From NCBI GenBank assembly GCA_965262055.1, contig CBDHEI010000002.1:1240001-1304000 (forward strand): a stretch of DNA of 64,000 bases, in the 5' to 3' direction. Below, piece after piece: positions 1 to 8,567 of the stretch. Every line of letters starts with the position of its first letter. Positions within the stretch are counted from its first letter, which is position 1. This stretch comes from G958296245 sp965262055 (GTDB lineage Bacteria; Chloroflexota; Dehalococcoidia; Lucifugimonadales; G958296245). The position numbers and the translations under genes were made by a program. The notes under the pieces are model-generated. The model saw nothing but the letters and a program-made list of their open reading frames with translations, searched no databases and was not told the origin of the DNA.

Positions 1-98
1 TCTTCAATCCCATCGGGACGTTCGCCGGCAGCGCCAGCCCACGAGTCCAGGCGATGGTGGCTCCCCTCCATGAGCTAGCTCCCCGTAACGGCTCCTGA
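1..98 (+). CDS. 3' end of an unidentified gene (partial)
   Basis: An open frame enters from the left edge and runs 32 codons to a TGA at 96-98. The peptide ends in LHELAPRNGS. Its stop overlaps the ATG of the next gene (TGATG), which is the usual geometry of translational coupling and is the main reason to believe the frame. Too little is present to name a family. Confidence 0.5.
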   Translation, partial: FNPIGTFAGSASPRVQAMVAPLHELAPRNGS

Positions 99-1132
99 TG
101 AGGGCCCTCTACACCACCGCGCCTGGTGAGTACGGCCTTGCCGATCGCCCGGAGCCCCGGCCCGGCAACGGCGAGGTGGTGCTCAGGGTGGAGAGCGCCG
201 GGTTCTGCTACAACGACATCCGCATCCGCAGCGGCGTCCTGACCGACATGGGCTTCCCGTTCGTACCGGGGCACCAGTTCGCCGGCGTGGTCCAGGAGTG
301 CGGGAAGGGCGTCAAGTATGCCCGGCCCGGGGACCGCGTCGCCATCCATTCCTACGTGCTGTGCGGGATGTGCGCGTCCTGCCGCACCGGAGGCACCCAC
401 GACTGCGAGCGCTTCCAGGCCCTCGGCTTCACGCTGGACGGAGGGCTGGCGCAGTATGCCGCGGCCCCCGAGAGATGCCTGTTCAAGCTGCCGGACCACG
501 TCGATATGGAGCAGGGCTCGCTGCTGGAGAACCTGGCCAACGCCACAGCGGCCGTACGCAGGTTGAAGCTCGGTCTGGCCGAGCGCGTCCTGGTCATCGG
601 GGCGACCCCCATCGGATTGCTGGCCGTACAGGTCGCACGTCTATACTCGCCCCGCTCCCTCGTGCTGGCCGGGGCCGGGGAGGACAGGCTGAAGGTGGGC
701 GCCGCGTTCGGGGCCACGGGAACGGTCGAGGTGCGGAGCGATGGCGTAGTAGAGGAGCTCCGAGCCGCGCTCGGAGGAGACGCGGACGCGGTGCTTATCT
801 GCGGCTACGGCCGGCGGGACTTCTATCTCGCGATGGACGCCGTCGCGTCCACGGGACGTGTCCTACTTGAGGGCCACTACGACCCGCTCGTTACGGTGAC
901 GCTCGCCCCGCGCGATCTCGTGGCCAAGTCGATCACAATGGTGCCCAACCGTGGCTGGAGCACGCCCGACTACCAGCAGGCCCTGGACCTGGTCTCCTGC
1001 GGCATGGTCGACGTGAAGGCGGTGATTACCCACAGGTTCCCGCTCAAACAGTGGGAGGCGGCGTTCGACCTGTTCGCCGACGTGGACGGGGGCGCGCTGC
1101 ACGTCGGCATCGAGCCGAACGGCGCGGGCTAG
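98..1132 (+). CDS. zinc-dependent alcohol dehydrogenase family protein (MDR superfamily)
   Basis: 344 aa, the usual length of medium-chain dehydrogenases. The catalytic-zinc Cys37 lies in GFCYND, followed by GHQFAG at 58-63, where the family normally has GHE; Glu is replaced by Gln60. Four structural-zinc cysteines are at 89, 92, 95 and 103 (CGMCASCRTGGTHDC). A Rossmann nucleotide-binding motif, IGATPIGLLAVQVAR, sits near residue 166. It most resembles the sorbitol/threonine dehydrogenase branch and should oxidise an alcohol with NAD(P). The substrate cannot be read from the sequence. The ATG at 98 overlaps the stop of the upstream frame, which supports this start and suggests a shared transcript. 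Confidence 0.85.
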   Translation: MRALYTTAPGEYGLADRPEPRPGNGEVVLRVESAGFCYNDIRIRSGVLTDMGFPFVPGHQFAGVVQECGKGVKYARPGDRVAIHSYVLCGMCASCRTGGTHDCERFQALGFTLDGGLAQYAAAPERCLFKLPDHVDMEQGSLLENLANATAAVRRLKLGLAERVLVIGATPIGLLAVQVARLYSPRSLVLAGAGEDRLKVGAAFGATGTVEVRSDGVVEELRAALGGDADAVLICGYGRRDFYLAMDAVASTGRVLLEGHYDPLVTVTLAPRDLVAKSITMVPNRGWSTPDYQQALDLVSCGMVDVKAVITHRFPLKQWEAAFDLFADVDGGALHVGIEPNGAG

Positions 1133-1173
1133 CCGACCGTGAAGCACAGCCACCGGCCTGCGGAGACGATGCG

Positions 1174-1899
1174 ATGCAGCTTATTCTGACGGGGTGCGGC
1201 TATGCTGGGAAGATTACGCTGGCCGTCGAGATCTCCCGCTGGATGATCAGGGAGATGGGCGCGCCGTTCGTCAGGTGGCACAATCACTTCGTCGTCCCAC
1301 GCCTCGATCAGCACTTGATTGTCGAGGCAGAACTGGGGTCGGGCGGCCTGCCGGGGAAGCAGGGGGTAGACCTCAACGCGGCCGAGGACGAAGAGCAGAT
1401 CATGGGGCTCAGGCCGTCCGTCCTCGAACAGCTACAGCGGCACAACGTCTGGAGGCACATGCACCCGGACATGTTCGGCCCGCGCGAGGACACCCTGATG
1501 ATCGACTTCTACTACGCCGACGCGGTGTACGCACCGCTCTACTACGGCTATGGAGAGCCAGACTCCTTCTCCGACCGCCGCCGCCGCGCGCGGGAGTGGG
1601 ACCACCACCTGCTCGTTCAGGCCCCAGACGCCGTGCTGGTGCTCGTGGAGGCGTCGCCCTCCGCCATCCGCTCGCGGATGGCAGCCGACCAGCGCACCCG
1701 GGAGGTCCTGAAGCCGCAGGACGTGGAGACGGTGCTGCAGGGCTTCCGTAGGGAGTACGACGACTCCCTGATCCGCCGACGCTTCGCCCTCGATACGACG
1801 GACGCCAGCCCATCGGAGACGATTGGCGAGTTCCTTCGCAGCATGCGCCCGCACCTGACGGAGTGGGACCTTCTGCGGATGACTGCCGCGAATCGCTGA
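1174..1899 (+). CDS. P-loop-like nucleotide-binding protein, function unknown
   Basis: 241 aa from the ATG at 1174; the open frame continues upstream but only as a shadow of the dehydrogenase gene. The protein opens with a beta strand and a glycine-rich loop, LILTGCGYAGKITLAVEI, which resembles a Walker A motif (GxxxxGK), but the Ser/Thr normally after Lys is Ile14 followed by Thr15. The middle is rich in acidic and aromatic residues (MIDFYYADAVYAPLYYGYG). Near residue 165 comes a VLVLVEASPSAIRSRM stretch like the LID/NMP region of kinases. A small-molecule kinase or adenylate-kinase-like fold is inferred. It lies 41 bp after the dehydrogenase and converges on rplY. Confidence 0.6.
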   Translation: MQLILTGCGYAGKITLAVEISRWMIREMGAPFVRWHNHFVVPRLDQHLIVEAELGSGGLPGKQGVDLNAAEDEEQIMGLRPSVLEQLQRHNVWRHMHPDMFGPREDTLMIDFYYADAVYAPLYYGYGEPDSFSDRRRRAREWDHHLLVQAPDAVLVLVEASPSAIRSRMAADQRTREVLKPQDVETVLQGFRREYDDSLIRRRFALDTTDASPSETIGEFLRSMRPHLTEWDLLRMTAANR

Positions 1900-1903
1900 A
1901 CGG

Positions 1904-2566
1904 CTACTCTTCGGCGGCCTCCTCGCCCTCGGCGCCTTCCTCGCCCTCGGGGGTCTCACCCTCGGCGAGCAGGTCTTCCTCTTCAGAGACGGCCTCTTCC
2001 TCCTCGATCCTGGGCCGCACTACGGTGGTGATCATCAGGCCGGGATCGGCAAGCATCGTTACGCCGGCCGCGACGGGGAGCGACTCGACGCGGATGGTCT
2101 TGTCGAAGTCGTCGAGGATAGATACGTCGACCGTGAAGGACGCGGGGATGTGCATTGGCAGCGCCTCCACTGGGACGGCGTCCAGGGTTTGGAGCAGTGT
2201 GCCGCCGAGGTCGGTCACCGCCGGCGAGACCCCTTCAAGCACGATTGGCACGTCGGCCTGTGTCGTCTGCGAAACGTCGACCCTGAGAAAGTCGACGTGC
2301 AGGATGGCCTCCGTGACGGGGTGCCGCTGCACCTCCCTCACGAAGCAGATATTCTCCCCGCCGCCGTCGGCGATTTCGATCGTGATGGGGACGTTGGTGC
2401 CGGCCCGCGGCAGCACCCGCCTCAGGACGGCTCCCTCGACCTGCATGGCGAGGGGCTCGGTGCCGGCGCCGTAGAAGTGTACGGGTACAAGGCCCTGTAG
2501 GCGCAGCAGCTTGACCTTCTTACCTACCACGTCGCGAGGCGACAACTCCAGGGTCAGGTTATCCAT
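1904..2566 (-). CDS. rplY: 50S ribosomal protein L25/general stress protein Ctc
   Basis: 220 aa, the long Ctc form of bL25, which binds 5S rRNA in the large ribosomal subunit. The N-terminal 5S-binding domain carries the family pattern (LSPRDVVGKKVKLLRLQG, then FYGAGTEPLAMQV), and the C-terminal beta domain contains HVDFLRVD and VPIVLEGVSP. It ends in a glutamate-rich tail of about 40 residues, common in this family. The start chosen is the ATG at 2566, preceded by GGGGA. An upstream in-frame ATG adds 23 residues that do not match the family. Confidence 0.95.
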   Translation of the reverse strand: MDNLTLELSPRDVVGKKVKLLRLQGLVPVHFYGAGTEPLAMQVEGAVLRRVLPRAGTNVPITIEIADGGGENICFVREVQRHPVTEAILHVDFLRVDVSQTTQADVPIVLEGVSPAVTDLGGTLLQTLDAVPVEALPMHIPASFTVDVSILDDFDKTIRVESLPVAAGVTMLADPGLMITTVVRPRIEEEEAVSEEEDLLAEGETPEGEEGAEGEEAAEE

Positions 2567-2602
2567 CGCAGTCCCCACCTTGATTTCCTTCCTGCAAGAC
2601 AA

Positions 2603-2623
2603 GGCCCCGAACCATTCGGGGCC
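2603..2623 (-). promoter_or_regulatory. perfect hairpin in the rplY 5' leader
   Basis: A 9-bp perfect inverted repeat (GGCCCCGAA, 3-nt loop, TTCGGGGCC) lies 36 bp upstream of the rplY start, just downstream of a TAGAAT that could be a -10 box. It would fold in the mRNA leader. Whether it is regulatory is unknown. Confidence 0.4.
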
Positions 2624-2844
2624 GACGACGCCCATATTCTACCACAGCGAGCGGCGGACATAGGCGGAGCGTCCCTGCACGTCCTCGCACCCTCAACGCT
2701 CGCCGGCGGTGCGGAGTTGGCGCGTCATGGCACGCTGTATCGGATTGCGGGACGGGCGGCCGTGTCGAGTGCGAGGCAGCCGGGGCGGCGATCCCGATAG
2801 CCGGCGCCCCCTTGCGGCCCCCGGGGAAGGCGCTTTCGGGGCCG

Positions 2845-3106
2845 CTGTCAGGGGGTGAACCAGGGAGCCCAGGCGAAAAAGTGTTCCATTCTGTTCCATA
2901 TTGTTCCGTTTCCTATCTGAGGATTCGCGCTGTTGGGTGCGTTTTGGGGCGCTTCTGAGACACGAATGGGGCGCAAATGGGCGAATATGGAACGATATTG
3001 GAACACTGACCCGAGGGCGCCTCGGGACAACACTGCGGCTCAACAGGAGGTGTGCTGAGGGGTCCATGCAGACATAATAGCACGTGCGTTCGCGGAGGTC
3101 AAGGCT
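2845..3106 (-). repeat. dispersed intergenic element, copy A
   Basis: This 470-bp gap without a credible gene holds an element also found, inverted, at 42774-43120. Read on the minus strand it starts with CTTGAC and the 14-mer GCGAACGCACGTGC, then an ATGGA exactly 12 nt further on. Next come GTTCC-containing units, then GGAACAATAT, GGAACAGAAT and GGAACACTTT in 10-bp phase, and finally a core, GGGCTCCCTGGTTCACC. The arms with GTTCC and GGAAC point toward each other. No protein family was recognised in any frame. See the finding on the element pair. Confidence 0.6.
3074..3102 (-). promoter_or_regulatory. sigma-70-like promoter reading into element A
   Basis: On the minus strand TTGACC (3102-3097) and TATTAT (3079-3074) are separated by exactly 17 nt. 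Most of the spacer is the shared 14-mer GCGAACGCACGTGC. Transcription would run leftward across element A, with the start site falling almost on an ATG. Confidence 0.5.
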
Positions 3107-3699
3107 TGTGGAGACCCAGATTCCCCACCTAGAGAAGAGGAAGACCTCGTTGGAGCCCGCCGTGAAGGGGGCTAAGATGTTTCTTGGAAGAGAGAAACGA
3201 TCACCAACGAGGTGCACCTATTATGAAGCAAGGGGTTCTGCCGTTCCAGTACGAGCAGGAGAAGAGCTCGCCGGGCATGACGGCGATGGCGGGCATGATG
3301 ACGTACTTGGAGTTGATGCACGCAGCAGGTTTGAGGTCGTCGGTAGAGCGCCACGTGGGACTGCGGGAGTGTGGTCAGGGCTGGACGGACAGCCAAGTGG
3401 TCAGCTCGCTGATACTGCTGAACCTGGCAGGCGGTGAGTCAGTGGTTGATCTGGATGTTTTGGAGAAGGACGCGGGGTTGTGCAGGGTGCTTCGGGAAGT
3501 CGAGAGCTATGGGATGGGTCGTCGAGAGCGTAGAGCGTTGGAAGAGCGATGGCGTGTAGAGCGTCGGCGGAGCATGCCATCGGAGTCGGCGGTGTTCCGG
3601 TACCTGGAGAGATTCCACGAGGCGGGCGAGGAGTCTAGTCGGGAAGCTCACAGAGCGTTCATACCTTCACCCAACGAAGCGCTGGGGGGTCTGCATAAG

Positions 3700-5402
3700 C
3701 CCGAATCCACCGAAAGACGACTTTGGGGACAGTCCTTGAAGAAGCCAGAGGGTGCTCCTCTGAATCTGGGAGAATGGTTTTGAAACAGAAAACCGCCCGG
3801 AAACAAGGAGCACCCAGTAGATGCTGCCACAGAATAATCCCGACCGTATCGGCGTCGTCTTTGACGACCACCGCCTGGTGGCCAATGCCGGCCTGCTCCT
3901 GCCGGCCACCCTTGCACAGCACCTGGGCCTGCGGGAACTCGCCGACCATCACCTCGACCTCGGCTGCGCACCGGGGCGGGCGAACACGGGGGACAAACTG
4001 CTGACGCTGGTCGCTTCCGCGCTGGCGGGCGGCGACTTCATCGACGACGCCGATGCGCTGCGTGCTGGTGGGACGGTCGGTGTTCTCGGCTGCGTGGTCA
4101 AGGCGCCATCCACCCTGGGCACCTTCCTGCGCAGTTTCCGGTGGGGGCATGTCCGTCAACTCGACCGGGTGAGCCGCCAGTTGCTGGCACGCGCATGGGC
4201 CGCTGGGGCCGGACCCGGCGACTCGCCCCTGACCATCGACCTGGACTCCACCATCTGCGAGACCTATGGACTGGACAAAGAAGGGGCGCGACACCACAAC
4301 TACACCGGCGTGCGGGGCTATCACCCACTGCTGGCCATCGCCGCCGGAACCGGCGATGTGCTGATGTCCCGGCTGCGCGAGGGCCGTGCCAACACCGCTC
4401 GCGGCGCTGCCCACTTCCTGCGTGAAACGGTGGGGCGGGTGCGCTACGGTAGGGCCAGCGGCCAACTCACGGTGCGCGCCGACAGCGGCTTCTACGCCCA
4501 CGCTCTCGTCGCCGTCTGCCGCGAGATGAGTGTCCGCTTCTCCATCACCATCCGCCAGCACAAAGGCCTGCGGGAGTTGATTGAGGCGATCCCCGAGCAG
4601 GACTGGACGCCGATTCCCTACTGGATGGACGGCGCCGCCGATGTGGCCGAGACCACCTATACCCCCTTCCAGAGTGAACCCGACGCCGCGCCGGTGCGGC
4701 TCATCGTCCGGCGGGTGAAGCCCACGCCCGGTTCCCAGTTGGCCCTCTTCGCCACCTACAGCTATCACGGCTTCATCACCGACCGGGACGGGGAAACCCT
4801 GGAACTGGAGGCCGATCATCGCCGCCACGCCGAGATCGAGAACGCCATTCGAGACCTGAAACACGGCGTCGGACTCAACCATCTCCCCTCGGGGCGCTTC
4901 GCCGCCAACGGCGCCTGGCTGGCGGTGCAGGTGATGGCACACAACCTCGCCCGCTGGACAGCGCGCATCGGTCTGGCCGAACGGACCGTGACCACCAAGA
5001 CCCTCAGGCGGCGGGTCTTCGCTCTGGTGGGACGGATCACCCACTCGGCGCGCCGCCTTACCCTGCATCTTCCCCAGCATTGGCCTTGGGAAACCCAGTT
5101 CACTCGCGCCATGGCCCGGCTGCGAGCCATTCCACTCCCCGCCTGACTGCCAGCCTGCAACTGACCCAACTTCCCTGCAAACTCGTGCCACCCCGGTCCG
5201 CGAGAGTTCCCTGCTGCGTATTCTCTCGCCATCCCGCGCATCGCAGCTCCCGCAGAGGGCCATAGGGGCCCTATGCGGCGACTGAAGACCGTTCGCCGAC
5301 CTCCAATCTACCCCAATGAGCCCAGCCATCTCCCCTGTAGCTCCCTCACCCACCCTGCCGCTGTCCTCACGCCGTCCATAGGTGTCCTTCGGTGGATTCG
5401 GG
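3700..5402 (+). mobile_element. IS-A copy 1 (IS1380-type), inside element B
   Basis: 1703 bp, bounded by CCCGAATCCACCGAA and its complement and flanked by a 5-bp target duplication ATAAG (3695-3699 and 5403-5407). It is 2 bp shorter than the other three copies, from single-base deletions in the region after the transposase, and has the most private substitutions of the four. Confidence 0.95.
3821..5146 (+). CDS. IS1380-type transposase, IS-A copy 1
   Basis: 441 aa DDE transposase that moves the IS by cut-and-paste or copying. The likely catalytic residues are Asp142 (IDLDSTICETYG), Asp221 (VRADSGFY) and Glu338 or Glu340 (RHAEIENAIRDLK). An AAGGAG motif precedes the start. This copy differs from the others at a few residues: Gly12 for Arg, Ala41 for Val, Pro51 for Ser, and His for Arg in RITHSARR. 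It appears intact. A 909-aa frame on the opposite strand is a shadow of this gene and of element B. Confidence 0.93.
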   Translation: MLPQNNPDRIGVVFDDHRLVANAGLLLPATLAQHLGLRELADHHLDLGCAPGRANTGDKLLTLVASALAGGDFIDDADALRAGGTVGVLGCVVKAPSTLGTFLRSFRWGHVRQLDRVSRQLLARAWAAGAGPGDSPLTIDLDSTICETYGLDKEGARHHNYTGVRGYHPLLAIAAGTGDVLMSRLREGRANTARGAAHFLRETVGRVRYGRASGQLTVRADSGFYAHALVAVCREMSVRFSITIRQHKGLRELIEAIPEQDWTPIPYWMDGAADVAETTYTPFQSEPDAAPVRLIVRRVKPTPGSQLALFATYSYHGFITDRDGETLELEADHRRHAEIENAIRDLKHGVGLNHLPSGRFAANGAWLAVQVMAHNLARWTARIGLAERTVTTKTLRRRVFALVGRITHSARRLTLHLPQHWPWETQFTRAMARLRAIPLPA

Positions 5403-6699
5403 ATAAGGTGAACGCCGATATGGTGAGCTTCGTACGGAGCCGTTCGCCCTGCGCTCAAGCCACGTTGGACATGGACGCCACGCTGGTGGAGACGCACAAG
5501 CAGCAGGCGCTCTACAGCTACAAGAAGTACAAGGCGTATCAGCCTCTGACGACCTACTGGGCCGAGGCTGAGTTGATAGTGCATTCGGAGTTTCGGGACG
5601 GCAACGTACCTGCTGGCTATCAGCAACTGCGAGTGTTGACCGAAGCGTTGGAGCATCTGCCTTGTGCGGTGGACAAGGTGATGCTGCGGTCGGACGCGGC
5701 TGGGTATCAGCACGAGTTGCTGCGGTACTGCGCCGAGGGCAGAGACGAGCGCTTCGGAGTGATCGAGTTTGCGGTAGGGCTCAACGTGACGCCGGAGTTC
5801 AGGCGCGCGGTGTCCGAGGTTGCCGAACAAGACTGGCATGCTCCCCACCGCAGACTGGGCGCCACCTGGGTCGAGACAGGTCAACAGTGGGCGGAGGTGA
5901 ACTTCGTACCAGACTGGATAGCCTACAGCAAGAAGAACCCTGAATACCGGTTCATCGCTATCAGGGAGCCGCTGAGCGAACAGCCTCTGCCGGGAATGGA
6001 ACTGCAGCTGGAACTGCCCTTCCCCGTGATGAGGCTGGCCGGCGGAGCCTGGCACAAGGTCTCCGGGTTGGTGACCAACCGAGACCTTCCGGGAGATGAG
6101 ACGATCCGGTGGTACAGGCAGAGATGCGGTAAAGGCGAGCAGGTCCACAGCGTCCTGAAGAGTGACCTGGCTGCGGGCAGGCTCCCGTCGGGGCTGTTCG
6201 GAGCCAACGCCGCATGGTGGGCCATAGCGGTGCTGGCCTTCAACCTGAGCTCTGCGATGAAGCGGCTGGTGTTGGGAGGACAGTGGGTGAGCAAGCGTCT
6301 CAAGGCAGTGCGCTTCGCCCTGATCGCCCTTCCGGGCCGGGTGATGCGACACGCCAGGAAGCTGATCATCCGTCTGGCGCGGGGCCATCCCTCATACGAG
6401 TTGTTGATCAGGGCACGTCAGAGGATATTGGCGCTGTCCGCCGAGCCGTACCAACCATAAGCGGTCCTGTCTGTGCATCGGTTGAAGGCGACTCAGCAAG
6501 GTCGCCCAGGCTGCGCCATGCCTTCTTCGGCCTGAGGACAGCCATAATCGGTGCGGCTCCGATGCCCATACCCTCAAAGTCTTCGGCCAAGGTCCTACCT
6601 ACGGCCCGATCCGACCATATGGAACCACCGAATCGATACTCAACACGGGCGTAAATCCACGAAGGCCACACCAAACTATGTTAGGTGGGGAATCTGGGT

Positions 6700-7546
6700 A
6701 CATGGAGAACAGGAGGGAGCATCGTACAACGGTCACTTTGGGAGCACGTGCTATCACCCTTTGTTCGTGTTCAACCAGTTCGGTGACTGTGAGGGCGCCA
6801 AGCTGCGTGCGGGGAACGTACATAGCGCGCACAGGTGGCGTGATGTATTGGATCCGATCCTGTCGCGTTACGGGGCGACAGGAGTGCTACGGTACTTTCG
6901 CGCCGACGCCGCATTCGCTAAGCCGGACATCTATGAGTACCTCGAGGAGCGGCACGTCCTTTACGCTATAAGACTCCCCGGCAACGAGGTGCTGCAACGG
7001 GAGATCGCCCCTCTGCTCAGGAGGCCGGTGGGGAGGCCGCTGAAGCGTCCAGTGATCCTATACGACGACTTTTGGTATCGTGCCGGGAGTTGGGACCGGG
7101 CACGGCGGGTGGTGGCGAAGGTGGAGTGGCACAGGGGAGAGCTGTTCCCCCGGGTGGGCTTCATCGTCACGAACATGACGGCTGGCCCCGAAGGAGTGGT
7201 GCGATTCTACAATGGTCGCGGGACAGCCGAGCAGTGGATCAAGGAGGGTAAGTACGCCCTGAACTGGACTCGGCTGTCGTGCCATCGGTTCGTGGCCAAC
7301 CGGGTGCGTCTGTCTCTGTTCGTCCTGGCGTACAACCTTGGGAACTTCCTTCGCCGGCTGTGTCTGCCCAAGGCGGTCAAGCACTGGTCGCTGCGGAGCG
7401 TGCAGGTCAAGCTGATCAAGATGGGAGGCCGTCTGGTGCGGCACTCCCGGTGGTTGATCTTTCAGTTGTCCGAGGTGTCGGTTCCTCGACGGTTGTTCCA
7501 GGGAGTGTTGGATCGTATCGGCCGGTTATCGCCGGCGCCAAGCTGA
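6700..7546 (+). pseudogene. C-terminal part of an IS1380-type transposase (element C)
   Basis: The frame enters from element B and matches the family from HGEQEGASYNGHFG onward, about 280 residues, ending at a TGA. Family landmarks seen are CYHPLFVFNQFGDCEGAKLR, the second Asp in FRADAAFAKPD, VEWHRGELFPRVGFIVTN, and the Glu region in GTAEQWIKEGKYALNW. The N-terminal half with the first catalytic Asp is absent and was not found upstream of element B. The protein cannot be active. An apparent start at 6551 lies inside element B and is not meaningful. Confidence 0.8.
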
Positions 7547-7806
7547 GGGAGGGTACAACCACGATCTTGCCAAGAGGGGGAGAGCGCTCCAGGGAGTCGC
7601 CTTGTCTTCAATGCGCTTTCACCCCACTGGCAGGGGACACGAGGACGATGAAGACGGACAAGAAGGGTGCTCTACGACTGCAAACGCATCTCTTATCGGA
7701 TAGACCGGCGATTGACTGGCCTTGCAGGACCTGACTATGATGCTACCATCTCGTTTGGGCTGCCCCTTGAGCCTGAAGACTCCCAATATGGGAAATCCCG
7801 GATTAG
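6700..7806 (+). mobile_element. IS1380-type element C, left end missing
   Basis: The 3' portion of a third element that differs from A and B in sequence. Its left end is replaced by element B, and its right end lies near 7806, where GGGAAATCCCGGATTAGG meets a truncated acetyltransferase gene. The right boundary is set from where acetyltransferase similarity stops, so it is accurate only to a few bases. The 260 bp after the transposase stop contain no other gene. Confidence 0.65.
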
Positions 7807-8093
7807 GGGTGTACTAGCAAGTGTGGGTAGTACACAACAAGATGGCCATCAGATATCGCGTTGCCGAGTCCGATCAGACGGCCTCCATGCCAGGCCGTCA
7901 GCAAAGAATGTGAGTTCAATAAGCCATTGAAGAGATTGGTCGGATTCCTTGCGGCAGACCAATCATTAGCTGCATAGAGTCTCAGTATGGCATCAAGAGA
8001 TACATCCCGTGTTTCACTGTATATAATCAAAGAGTAACCCCTACATTCTCCGAGAGTCGTCGGCGACTGGATATCCCCTCTACTGGCGAGCAC
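7803..8093 (-). pseudogene. GNAT acetyltransferase, truncated by element C
   Basis: About 96 residues with the N-terminal half of a GNAT-fold acetyltransferase: SLDAILRLYAANDWSAARNP, then LLTAWHGGRLIGLGNAISDG and VVYYPHLLVHP. The family continues here into the acetyl-CoA-binding segment (Q/RxxGxG/A), but the frame ends in a stop at the edge of element C. The lost 3' part was not found beyond the IS nest. The first 12 or so residues are not family-like, so the true start may be internal. It is non-functional as it stands. Confidence 0.65.
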
Positions 8094-8567
8094 TCACAGC
8101 CCTGACAAGAGACGAGCTAAGAACCCCTCGCATACCGAAGACACGGGCCCGGTGAGCACCAATTCCAATTCGTCATCCGCATCTACAGAAACGCTGCCTC
8201 TTGGCATGCTCACCGGAACCGGACTCCTTACTAGGCCCAGTCGAACTGCCGCACCGGCCGCAACGCAGGACGATGACCCGAGGAGGCGAATCTGCACGGC
8301 CCGGCGCTGCCTATAGTGCCTTATGGGGGGTCAAATCCAATCTGGTATTGACACCGCCGATTGGCAGATCGACTGTCTGCTGATGGGCGGAAAGCTTCAG
8401 ACGCTGCTCGCCTTCACCGAGAGATCCGTCTACGCGGAGCGTCAGGCGTCAAGGTGCTTCCTAGTAGATTCGAAGCCGCTAGGCCAAGCGAGGCTGCCCT
8501 AGAGGCGATCCACCTCAGAGCGTGGATGGGTAGGCTCGTTCATCTGACAAAGTGCTCCGACGCGACG
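8094..8567. other. 470 bp without a recognisable gene
   Basis: Short frames exist on both strands, but none shows a family motif or a convincing ribosome-binding site. Composition is mixed and the interval probably consists of decayed sequence between the acetyltransferase remnant and the EEP gene. No RNA gene was seen. Confidence 0.4.

Larger units (their letters stand above)
3223..6460 (+). pseudogene. IS1380-type transposase of element B, split by IS-A copy 1
   Basis: The N-terminal part runs from the ATG at 3223 to the insertion at 3699, ending in ALGGLHK. The C-terminal part resumes in the same frame at 5408 (VNADMVSFV) and ends at 6460. Excising the insertion and one 5-bp duplicate restores a continuous protein of about 509 aa. 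The rejoined protein has the DDE residues expected of the family: Asp in LDMDATLVETHK, Asp in VMLRSDAAGY, and Glu in RCGKGEQVHSVL. The frame is otherwise clean, so the disruption is likely recent. Confidence 0.85.
3114..6699 (+). mobile_element. IS1380-type element B, interrupted by IS-A copy 1
   Basis: An 18-bp perfect terminal inverted repeat, ACCCAGATTCCCCACCTA at 3114-3131 and its complement at 6682-6699, bounds a transposase gene split by another insertion. Removing IS-A copy 1 and one target duplicate leaves about 1.88 kb, typical for the family. No convincing target duplication flanks it: TGGAG occurs on both sides but is offset by 3 bp on the right. It abuts the truncated transposase of element C, into which it probably inserted. 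Confidence 0.75.

Noticed and set aside
2693..3217. A 174-codon minus-strand frame across element A
   Set aside because: Arg/Pro/Ser-rich and without a family match; it crosses the left end of element B. A start just after the TTGACC/TATTAT promoter would be leaderless, which is possible, but nothing in the peptide supports a protein.
3659..6388. A 909-codon open frame on the minus strand
   Set aside because: It runs antisense through IS-A copy 1 and both parts of element B; its composition (His/Gln/Arg/Gly-rich, no motifs) is that of a shadow frame of GC-rich coding DNA. The similar 449-codon antisense frames in the other IS-A copies were rejected for the same reason.
3101..6707. TGGAG as a target duplication of element B
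   Set aside because: It is adjacent to the left end but 3 bp away from the right end, so the two copies are not symmetric about the 18-bp ends.
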